The notes under the pieces: model-generated | Database searches by the model: none | What the model saw: the letters and a program-made list of their open reading frames with translations, nothing else | What the model was told of the DNA's origin: nothing | Position numbers and translations under genes: made by a program | Assembly (NCBI GenBank): GCA_016840965.1 | Contig: JAEORI010000203.1 | Coordinates: forward strand, 1 to 11,036 | Direction of reading: 5' to 3' | DNA from: Candidatus Thorarchaeota archaeon | GTDB lineage: Archaea > Asgardarchaeota > Thorarchaeia > Thorarchaeales > Thorarchaeaceae | Length of the DNA stretch: 11,036 bases | Shown here: positions 1-6,775 of the stretch, one piece after another | How the letters are laid out: each line of letters opens with the position of its first letter | Position numbering within the stretch: the first letter of the stretch is position 1

Positions 1-1317
1 CATTTTCTATCATTTCTATTTGCAGTCGGTCCGAATAGGAAGGATTTAATGAAAGATTTGGGTTCACTAGCGACAGCAGAAAGAAAGGATTTTGCTGGAC
101 TTCGGTTTGAGGAGCTGAGACGAAGGAAAATTTTGAATGACCGCGCATATTCAATGTCTAAGAAGGAAAGAGACGAGGATATCGAATGGCTTATACTAGA
201 TGCTGACACTTTCATAGTTGACCGTGTGTCTACAAAAATGCGCTCAGTAATCGCTGGATCCCATGAATTAGCTGATATTGGTTTGGACGCTCTTATTGCC
301 CTACCTGGACTCACTATGTCAATTGGTAGGTTTCAAGATGCTCGTGCAATTCTAACAAACTATGCTAGACATTCAAGATATGGACTTGTGCCAAATGATT
401 TTCCAGACCGGGGTATTCAACCTCAATATGACTCCGTTGATGCATCACTATGGTTCATTATGGCTGTTCACAAATATATTGAAGCAACAAATGATGTTGA
501 ATTCCTTCGCGGCATTATCTGGGACACAATGGAAGCCATTATTGCTGCTTATCGAATTGGTACCAAATATAACATACATGAAGATCATGATGGCATGATC
601 ATATCAGGAATAGAAGGTGTTGAGGTTTCCTGGATGAATGAGCGTATAGGCGACTGGTGTGCAACACCTCGGATAGGAAAATGTGTGGAGATTAATGCAC
701 TCTGGTTCAATGCTCTAATGGCCATGGGGGATATGTGTGAACTAGTAGGCAGAGATCCATATGAGTTCCGAGCCGTAGCATCTTGGATACGAGAGGCATT
801 TCAACAGACCTTCTGGAATGAAGAGCTTGGATATCTCTATGATGTGGTTACTGATGAAACCAAAGATGCCTCAATCAGACCCAACCAAATATTTGCACTG
901 AGTCTCCCATATCCGTTACTCGAGGAGATTCAAGCGAATTCAGTCCTGAAAGTTGTTACAAGAGAACTTCTTACTCCATTTGGACTACGAACTCTATCAC
1001 CATCAGATCCTCGATATGCCAGAGCATATACTGGAGGTCCAAAGAGCCGAGCTGCTGCAACACATCAAGGTTCTGTGCATCCCTGGCTTATCGGACCCTA
1101 CATAACTGCATGGTTAAATGTAAACGGTCGTTCTGATGCAAACAAGGTAAAGGCTGAGAAAAGCATCTTTCGCCCAGTTTTGAATGCAGTACGACGAGGC
1201 TGTTTAGGAACTGTTTCCGACATGTTCGATGGTTCGAAACCACATAGAGACCGTGGCTGTGTTTCACGAGCCCGAAGTGTTGCGGAACTTCTCAGAGTCT
1301 ACTTCGATGAGCTGTAG
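1..1317 (+). CDS. Glycogen debranching enzyme-like GH133 (GDE_C) domain protein, 5' partial, with altered active site
   Basis: The frame is open to the window edge, and the 16 codons before the first ATG (position 49) read like the usual junction between the N-terminal and (alpha/alpha)6-barrel domains. I therefore call the gene truncated by the window. An AGGAAGG at 37-43 means a stand-alone protein starting at 49 cannot be excluded. Family landmarks, numbered from the ATG at 49, are VDASLWF, TPRIGKCVEINALWFNAL (about 206-223), RPNQIFALSLPYPLL, HQGSVHPWLIGPY (339-351) and a C-terminal FDGSKPHRDRGC (393-404). The family removes alpha-1,6 branch glucose from glycogen or related glucans in the cytoplasm. 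Here several normally conserved positions differ: GSHELADIGLD (70-80) replaces the usual GYHWFADWGRD, Asn197 stands where WMD is usual, Asp391 where SEIFD is usual, and His344 where Trp is usual. These comparisons are from memory of the family. The fold assignment is firm, but classical debranching activity is doubtful. Confidence 0.85.
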   Translation, partial: HFLSFLFAVGPNRKDLMKDLGSLATAERKDFAGLRFEELRRRKILNDRAYSMSKKERDEDIEWLILDADTFIVDRVSTKMRSVIAGSHELADIGLDALIALPGLTMSIGRFQDARAILTNYARHSRYGLVPNDFPDRGIQPQYDSVDASLWFIMAVHKYIEATNDVEFLRGIIWDTMEAIIAAYRIGTKYNIHEDHDGMIISGIEGVEVSWMNERIGDWCATPRIGKCVEINALWFNALMAMGDMCELVGRDPYEFRAVASWIREAFQQTFWNEELGYLYDVVTDETKDASIRPNQIFALSLPYPLLEEIQANSVLKVVTRELLTPFGLRTLSPSDPRYARAYTGGPKSRAAATHQGSVHPWLIGPYITAWLNVNGRSDANKVKAEKSIFRPVLNAVRRGCLGTVSDMFDGSKPHRDRGCVSRARSVAELLRVYFDEL

Positions 1318-1503
1318 ATGATTCATCCATAACACATTATATGCAATTTTCCAATGTACTAGATGCAGTTTGTCGGTTTTTTCCATCAGAGGTTACTAGG
1401 AACGAATCTTTGATGATTGCGCCAAATAATCAAAACCCTGTGTTTAACTCCGAAGCTAATCTGGAGAAATACAGCATGCTGGGTTATTGGTGAGGTGTAT
1501 TTA
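1318..1503. other. Intergenic region upstream of the surface-protein gene
   Basis: No gene is visible in these 186 bases. A T6 run at 1377-1382 could help terminate the upstream gene. A TTATATGC stretch (1337-1344) is a weak TATA candidate that would leave a long leader. A perfect 10-bp palindrome, CAGCATGCTG (1472-1481), lies just upstream of the ribosome binding site. The same frame as the next gene stays open back to a TTG at 1417, but that extension would place 29 residues in front of a normal signal peptide, so I treat it as non-coding. Confidence 0.4.
1489..1497 (+). promoter_or_regulatory. Ribosome binding site that fixes the surface-protein start
   Basis: GGTGAGGTG ends 6 bases before the ATG at 1504. 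It is complementary to the usual archaeal 16S rRNA 3' end (anti-SD CACCUCC). It supports the start at 1504, directly in front of a signal peptide, over the upstream TTG at 1417. Confidence 0.75.
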
Positions 1504-4500
1504 ATGAAAGAAACACACGCATTATTCATTGTGGCTCTACTAGTCATGAGCTTTGCTGCCACAACGAGCTTTGTTCAAGCTCAGACAACTGGAGCACCTT
1601 TATTGTATGTGTCTTGGGAAGTCAGTGATGAACCAGACACATTTGAACATACCGAGCAGAATTCTCAGTGGATATTCGGTCCACAACCATCAGTTACAAC
1701 TAGATACGCTGAGGATGGAAGTGATATCGCTAATAACTACTATAGGGTCGAAGTAGGCACCAACTTACTTACGGAAATCGTAATTCCCAAATCTTTTTTG
1801 AGTGGGCGAGCAGGTCTTGATGTCGTCCAATATTGGGGATCTACAGGTGAGGAGAGGGGTCCAATCTTCGTACTTGAGTACAATGCCACCTCTGATGAAT
1901 GGAATAGCTTGTGTTTTCGATATGTTGCTGGAGTCGAAGCACCAATCGAAGCCAATTTTATTTCATTAGACAGCGATAGCTGTGAATTCAATGACAATAC
2001 GGTTCTTGACCAATATGAAATCACCTTTGCATTTAGTTTTACAACCATAATCACACGATGTATCTTCTGGACAGGAATGCAAGCGATTGATACCTTTGGT
2101 CGTCCAGTAACGCCTTCGTGGCTTGCCACACTTAATGCAGGTGCTTTCGCAGTGCCACCCTTAGGGCTTGGAGTTGATGTTGCAAGTCATTTATTCTCTC
2201 TTCCAAGATATTATTATGCCGAAGTAACAAGTTTAGCTGGAGATATCATCCACTATGTAGATGCTGGAGACGAGTTCAAATTCAGTATCGAGTCAAATGA
2301 AGAATTTGGAGCTATGGTAATACCGTTTGTTTCAACATACGGTAAGTATGTGCGAAACTACACCTTCTCAATGCCTGATAATCTCTTTTCTCCTGATTCC
2401 AAATTTACAGAATCTTCAGAAATGCCAGCGATTCTATTCTTTGTCTATAATGGAGTTTCAGCGTTTCCGATAATGGGCTATTTGGACAATATCACTTGGG
2501 CGTGGAGTCCAGAAATATTGCAATGGATGGTTGATTTTGATTTTCTCTTCAATGCCTCTATCGATGTTTCTTATTACTATTCTATGAGTACTGCAATGAT
2601 TGAAAATGGCGGTGCAAAGATATCGTTGACCGGATCTTTCACTGATAAGCTAGATCTTAGTGCGGATGATTTTGCAGTCGGAGGCAAGATTACTCCTATA
2701 CCCTTCTTTTGGTATGTTACAGGGCAAGATGGCAAAAGGTTAGAAGCGCATCCAGACATTGAGAAACACAATACCGTTAGTTTGGCTTTCAAACAAGAAT
2801 TCATTGAAGTATTTCTCAGAAAGGATGGTCTTGTCATTGACCGCGCACTTCAGGGTGAAATTCTAAATCTTACATTGAATATCCATGCGCCTGAAGGCAT
2901 TATTAACGGGACTTCATATATCCAACTTAACAAGACAAATGTTGCTGTTGATGAGGCTTTGGCGATTGACATTGCAGGAATGTATTTGCATGTTGAAAGG
3001 CATAACCTTACAATCTGGTTTGAAACAGGTGGATACGAATCCAATGCAACTCACTACTGGCGCCATGAAACAAGACATTTCGTAATTGTTGATTTTCTGC
3101 ATAACATTGTATGGTCTGCGTCGACTGTGACAAAGCATGTCTACGCACTAAATGGCATTTACGTTGGAATCGAGGCTGATGTTGATCTGGATCTTCTGAT
3201 TATACATGATTGGGATTGGACTATTAACCCAACTGAGTCTATTTTAGATATAGGCTTTGAATTCGCAGCTGATGCTCCATCAATGATTGTCAATAAAGCA
3301 CATATTGCATCCGGAGGTCTAATGTGGTGGCAGATGAATGCCTCAATTGCGGGTACAAACACATGGGTAATCTACCCACTTGGTCCTGAACCCGGAAACA
3401 ACACTGCATTCTTCAATGAAGAGGTGCAGAGTGATGTCATTTGGAGTCCTGCTCACTTCATTCTTGGGCAAGTAGATTTCTTTGAACCACAACGATGGGT
3501 AGTCACAGAGAGAGGAGCAGTCGATCTTGATGGAAATGTCTTTACTACTGATGACCAATATTTCATCAAACGTACTGGGTATTGGCACGATTGGGGCAAC
3601 ATATCTTTAGAGCGTATGACCGTTCAAGTTGCTTTTGATCCATCTCCTGGTCTACCTGGTGACGAGTTTTGGTCAGGAAACGCCATGGGTGTACTTGAAC
3701 TTGAGATGGCGTTTGATGCCAACGAAACTTTCTATTGGTACCACACTGACATGACTCCAATAAGCCAAAGTGAGCTTGACACTATTCGTGATGAGGTGTG
3801 GGCTGACAGTGCAGAAGGAGTTGCAGTTCCTGAATACAAATATGTTGCATGGATGACTGAGAATAGAACCATTGACCTAACTAGTATTACTGGTCTTGAA
3901 TCCAATACATGGTGTAATACTTGGTTCTTCTGGGGCACTCATCAAGCATTTGTGGTATCAGTATCTGAGAGTAGTCGTTTAGCTGCACATTTCAGGGCTC
4001 AATATGCTGGTCTCCTTGTCTTCAATGATGATCCACTTGGTGCATCTCCGAGTGCACCTGATTTCTATTTTGAAGGTGGCCAGCTTGTAACAGATGAAGT
4101 CACACATTTGATTCTGATAGATGCTGTTGGTGATTTAGAATTTCGGCAGCCTTTTGGCGCCACAAATGGAACTGGTGCTGTTATTGTTTCTCCTGACACG
4201 GAGGTCACTTTCGGAGTTTCAATCTATGACGTGGATGTAACTCTATATCCCCTAAGAATTGAGAATTCTCCTGGCATCAGAGGACCATGGGCTTTCAGAG
4301 AATCTTATGAAGGTGCTCTTGGTATAAGGAACACAGACTTTGACTATGCAATCTCTCATGCTACAGTGGATGAGATGGCTTTTGATATCACATTCAATGT
4401 TGACCTTGTTTCATATGATCCTCTTGATTCTAGAAGGTGGAACCATGCTGTTAGTTTCAAGGTCGACCAACGCATAGGCGATTTCACCCTTGAATCCTTT

Positions 4501-5025
4501 GACCAGACTATTCTTACTGGTAGAAGTTTGGCAGTCAATTTCTTTGGAGTCCTTGGTACAGTCGGAAGAACTCAGTATACTGCGGGTGAAGCTCTAGTGA
4601 CTGATACCAACCGAGAAAGTGTTAGTGCCGCCTACTATCAGTTTGGAAGTGGAAACAATCCTTATGCTAATGTATCCATGGGTAATCTTCCTTATACATG
4701 GGGCGGCGATGGTCACACAACTGTAAACAAATCCGGGTCATCTACTGCTCCTATTGGTGCCTTCAGCGCGATGTATCAATCAACATCTGGTCAATCAGTG
4801 ACTGACTGGCAAGTTGATGCAACTATGTTATTTATGACAGCTGGATATGAGCGTTGGGGCGGAGAAGATATCATCTGTGACCCAGTATTCGTTGCCTACA
4901 CGAGTGCATATCAGACTGATACTACCTACACACCGGGAGATGGTAATCCATTAACCCTCTATCTTATTGTTGGAGGAGTAGTCGCGTTGGTTGTTATTGT
5001 CTGTATGCTCTACAGGCGAAGGTAG
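1504..5025 (+). CDS. Large secreted surface protein with C-terminal membrane anchor, family unknown
   Basis: The product has 1173 residues. It starts with a clear Sec signal peptide: Lys2, a hydrophobic core ALFIVALLVMSFAA, and a VQA-Q cleavage-like site near residue 26. It ends with one membrane helix (about 1150-1170) followed by RRR, a stop-transfer signal. The topology is therefore a roughly 1120-residue extracellular domain anchored by its C terminus with almost no cytoplasmic tail. The ectodomain looks beta-rich, is unusually rich in Trp, Tyr and Phe, has only five cysteines, and carries at least 17 N-X-S/T sequons, consistent with archaeal N-glycosylation. I recognise no named domain (no evident S-layer, peptidase, cohesin or PKD motif) and no obvious internal repeat. 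The role could be a cell-envelope or S-layer-like component, an adhesin, or a binding protein. The gene appears monocistronic: it has its own RBS and a strong terminator follows. Confidence 0.85.
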   Translation: MKETHALFIVALLVMSFAATTSFVQAQTTGAPLLYVSWEVSDEPDTFEHTEQNSQWIFGPQPSVTTRYAEDGSDIANNYYRVEVGTNLLTEIVIPKSFLSGRAGLDVVQYWGSTGEERGPIFVLEYNATSDEWNSLCFRYVAGVEAPIEANFISLDSDSCEFNDNTVLDQYEITFAFSFTTIITRCIFWTGMQAIDTFGRPVTPSWLATLNAGAFAVPPLGLGVDVASHLFSLPRYYYAEVTSLAGDIIHYVDAGDEFKFSIESNEEFGAMVIPFVSTYGKYVRNYTFSMPDNLFSPDSKFTESSEMPAILFFVYNGVSAFPIMGYLDNITWAWSPEILQWMVDFDFLFNASIDVSYYYSMSTAMIENGGAKISLTGSFTDKLDLSADDFAVGGKITPIPFFWYVTGQDGKRLEAHPDIEKHNTVSLAFKQEFIEVFLRKDGLVIDRALQGEILNLTLNIHAPEGIINGTSYIQLNKTNVAVDEALAIDIAGMYLHVERHNLTIWFETGGYESNATHYWRHETRHFVIVDFLHNIVWSASTVTKHVYALNGIYVGIEADVDLDLLIIHDWDWTINPTESILDIGFEFAADAPSMIVNKAHIASGGLMWWQMNASIAGTNTWVIYPLGPEPGNNTAFFNEEVQSDVIWSPAHFILGQVDFFEPQRWVVTERGAVDLDGNVFTTDDQYFIKRTGYWHDWGNISLERMTVQVAFDPSPGLPGDEFWSGNAMGVLELEMAFDANETFYWYHTDMTPISQSELDTIRDEVWADSAEGVAVPEYKYVAWMTENRTIDLTSITGLESNTWCNTWFFWGTHQAFVVSVSESSRLAAHFRAQYAGLLVFNDDPLGASPSAPDFYFEGGQLVTDEVTHLILIDAVGDLEFRQPFGATNGTGAVIVSPDTEVTFGVSIYDVDVTLYPLRIENSPGIRGPWAFRESYEGALGIRNTDFDYAISHATVDEMAFDITFNVDLVSYDPLDSRRWNHAVSFKVDQRIGDFTLESFDQTILTGRSLAVNFFGVLGTVGRTQYTAGEALVTDTNRESVSAAYYQFGSGNNPYANVSMGNLPYTWGGDGHTTVNKSGSSTAPIGAFSAMYQSTSGQSVTDWQVDATMLFMTAGYERWGGEDIICDPVFVAYTSAYQTDTTYTPGDGNPLTLYLIVGGVVALVVIVCMLYRRR

Positions 5026-5039
5026 AAAATCTTAGGAAG

Positions 5040-5069
5040 ACCGGACAATGCGTCCGGTTTTTCTTTTTA
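5040..5069 (+). terminator. Hairpin plus T-tract terminator after the surface-protein gene
   Basis: ACCGGAC (5040-5046), a 5-base loop, and GTCCGGT (5052-5058) form a perfect 7-bp G+C-rich stem, followed at once by a T-rich run with one C (5058-5068). The T-tract is on the plus-strand side, so it serves the surface-protein gene. On the minus strand the bases after the stem are not T-rich, so it is less suited to ending the convergent gene, whose stop is at 5076. Confidence 0.8.
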
Positions 5070-5075
5070 TTATGT

Positions 5076-5726
5076 TTAAAGTAGCTCGTCTGGAAGATTG
5101 TCCTTTACAGATGATGGATCACTGAGGTAACTATTATCTGGAGGCATAACTACATTCCAACCTCTGGAATACTCATAGGTAGCACAAGCCGCATAGCCAA
5201 TAGAATGCCACTCATCGATATCCAAAGGCGCTGCAGTCACAAGAGAGTGGAAGAGCATTGCCATTAGTGGGTCAACTACAACTCCAACGACATCATCCTG
5301 ATGTTTTGCGATAATCTCTCCCATACAGTTGCCAAAACGCTCTTGTGCTTCTGAGAAGGACTCTCCATTCTCAATAGCATAATTTTCATCTTGCCACATT
5401 TTTTTGAGTTTATCAGCAAGAAGCTCCAAGTTGTCAATATCATTACCTAAGTTCACTGAGTCCAAACAATCGATTTTCTTTACCTTAGATTCAAATTCTT
5501 TAGCCAACACATCAGCTGATTTTGCGGCTAGCCTATTGGTGGCGGCATACAGAATTCTTACCCCTGTCGCTACCCTTGATCTAGCCATTTCAAAAAGCTG
5601 GTTCTCACCACGTTTAGAGAGATTTTGTGAGTTGAATCCATCGGATTCACCAACAGTGATCACATAGACTAGTGTTCTAGGTTCCAATCGTTTGGCAACC
5701 TCTCTCTCTTGGACGTATTCGAACAT
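5076..5726 (-). CDS. Histidine phosphatase (phosphoglycerate mutase-like) superfamily protein lacking catalytic histidines
   Basis: The 216-residue product follows the branch-1 histidine phosphatase plan. It has a first beta strand LVYVITVGES (19-28), LSKRGENQ (36-43), ILYAATNRLAAKSADVLA (58-75) matching the usual SSPLKRALQTAE segment, GESFSEAQER (121-130), VVGVVVDP (146-153), DEW, and a C-terminal GW...DNSYL that mirrors the family's ND-S-HL ending. In active members the first strand ends in RHGE, whose His is phosphorylated, and the later strand carries a second His. Here RHGE is TVGE (24-27) and the second His position is Asp152-Pro153. Arg65 and Glu122 are kept. The phosphotransfer cycle should therefore be impossible; a binding or regulatory role is inferred. 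The start ATG has GGGTG five bases upstream (5732-5736). The gene lies 72 bp downstream of the DUF7064-like gene and probably has its own promoter. Confidence 0.8.
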   Translation of the reverse strand: MFEYVQEREVAKRLEPRTLVYVITVGESDGFNSQNLSKRGENQLFEMARSRVATGVRILYAATNRLAAKSADVLAKEFESKVKKIDCLDSVNLGNDIDNLELLADKLKKMWQDENYAIENGESFSEAQERFGNCMGEIIAKHQDDVVGVVVDPLMAMLFHSLVTAAPLDIDEWHSIGYAACATYEYSRGWNVVMPPDNSYLSDPSSVKDNLPDELL

Positions 5727-5761
5727 CTAGACACCCGCCAAAGCTTTCTTTCAGAGTTTCC

Positions 5762-5771
5762 TAATATAATT
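5762..5771 (-). promoter_or_regulatory. Candidate TATA box for the phosphatase-like gene
   Basis: Read on the minus strand, AATTATATTA lies about 40 bases upstream of the ATG at 5726. Archaeal TATA boxes sit about 25 bases before transcription starts, so the start would fall near 5741 and give a leader of about 15 bases containing the GGGTG ribosome binding site. This would let the gene be transcribed apart from the two upstream genes. Confidence 0.45.
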
Positions 5772-5798
5772 CAGTATGACATTGTTCCTATTGCATAT

Positions 5799-6761
5799 CT
5801 ATGGTTTAAGGCTTCTCAAAACCTCATATGATCCGTATCCTCCCTCGATATCATCGAGTTGAAAAGAGCCAAAGGATTGGATAAGGAATGATACATCACC
5901 AGAATCCCCTCTAAATGGGACAGGTATCATTTGTCCAGGTCGAGCTCTGAGAATGTGTTTTTGGCCATTAGCATCAATTAATTCAAGGGTTGTCGATATA
6001 GGAAATATTCCATCCTCTTGGTACGAGTGGTCTATCATATTGATAGTTTCTAAAGGTATGTTCTCTCCATTCTTGAAGATGAAGCCACCTGAGCCTATAC
6101 GTCCATCTTTCATGACGACTGCAGCAGGATTTACAGCTAAATCTTCGCTAAACCAAATAACGAAATAAAACCAATTACCCACTCCAGTCCAGTCGCGTAT
6201 ACCATGAGTATGATCCCTTTGACCAAGACAACCTTCAATTTCGATTATCTCGTCACCAATTTTCATTGATCCTGTCACCTTTCCAATTTGTTCCCAATGC
6301 ATATCTCCAGATTTCTTTCCTATTTCCAATGATTCTGGAGTCATGTGTTTGCTGTATTCGTAGACTGTGTTGATTGCAGAATATTCCAAATCTACCTTTA
6401 CTCCTACCAAATCAGTAATGACTTCTGGATTTTCCTGTACCTTAGCAAAATTCTTTGGATCATCGAAAATTAGCATTGGCCCTTCAAAAGAATATTTCCA
6501 CTTCCCATTACTAAGACATTTATGATGAACACTTGATACTTGTATAGATTCTGGATAGCTGCAACCTCCATCATTTGCATGATAGGCTCCAATCGAACCA
6601 TCTGGTAGAAATAGAAAGAAGAATGTCATTCCTTCTTTCTTGTTTGGCTTGAACCCGACTCTACTCATTCCTCCAATTTTTTTATCATTATCATAAAAGA
6701 TGAAGTAGTAGCTCTCGTTCCATTCAACATGTTTTGAAGGCTTGTGTGTTAAAGGTTCCAA
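5799..6761 (-). CDS. DUF7064/CrtC-AttH-like lipocalin-fold protein, TTG start
   Basis: The 320-residue product has the layout of the DUF7065/DUF7064 proteins related to hydroxyneurosporene synthase (CrtC) and AttH. It has an N-terminal EWNESYYFIFYD (13-24), GGMSRVGFKPN (30-40), and the hallmark segment GQRDHTHGIRDW (180-191) followed by an aromatic strand. Arg182, Asp183, His184, Arg189, Asp190 and Trp191 match the family's RDHSWG-RDW-type motif, with His186 in place of the usual Trp; this comparison is from memory. CrtC adds water to carotenoid double bonds, but most relatives have no proven reaction, so I assign no substrate. No signal peptide or membrane segment is seen. The start is TTG: no ATG lies in frame before residue 31, an in-frame stop lies a few codons upstream, and GGAGTGA precedes the TTG by 7 bases. 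The upstream dikinase gene ends only 7 bases before, so the two are almost certainly co-translated. Confidence 0.75.
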   Translation of the reverse strand: MEPLTHKPSKHVEWNESYYFIFYDNDKKIGGMSRVGFKPNKKEGMTFFFLFLPDGSIGAYHANDGGCSYPESIQVSSVHHKCLSNGKWKYSFEGPMLIFDDPKNFAKVQENPEVITDLVGVKVDLEYSAINTVYEYSKHMTPESLEIGKKSGDMHWEQIGKVTGSMKIGDEIIEIEGCLGQRDHTHGIRDWTGVGNWFYFVIWFSEDLAVNPAAVVMKDGRIGSGGFIFKNGENIPLETINMIDHSYQEDGIFPISTTLELIDANGQKHILRARPGQMIPVPFRGDSGDVSFLIQSFGSFQLDDIEGGYGSYEVLRSLKP

Positions 6762-6768
6762 AATGATT

Positions 6769-6775
6769 TCACTCC
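6769..6775 (-). promoter_or_regulatory. Ribosome binding site overlapping the upstream stop codon
   Basis: On the minus strand, GGAGTGA contains the TGA stop of the dikinase gene (6769-6771) and lies 7 bases before the TTG at 6761. Ribosomes finishing the dikinase would sit on the start region of the next gene, so the two are translationally coupled. It is also the main support for the TTG start. Confidence 0.6.

Noticed and set aside
1417..1503. N-terminal extension of the surface protein from a TTG at 1417
   Set aside because: It would bury a standard signal peptide behind 29 residues. ATG 1504 has a strong ribosome binding site at the right distance.
1740..2129. 129-aa antisense frame inside the surface-protein gene
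   Set aside because: It has no plausible ribosome binding site, domain or signal and lies entirely within a well-supported gene; several similar antisense frames in 2577-4538 were dropped for the same reason.
5076..5726. Active phosphoglycerate mutase or phosphatase
   Set aside because: The RHG motif is TVG and the second catalytic His is missing, so only family membership is claimed.
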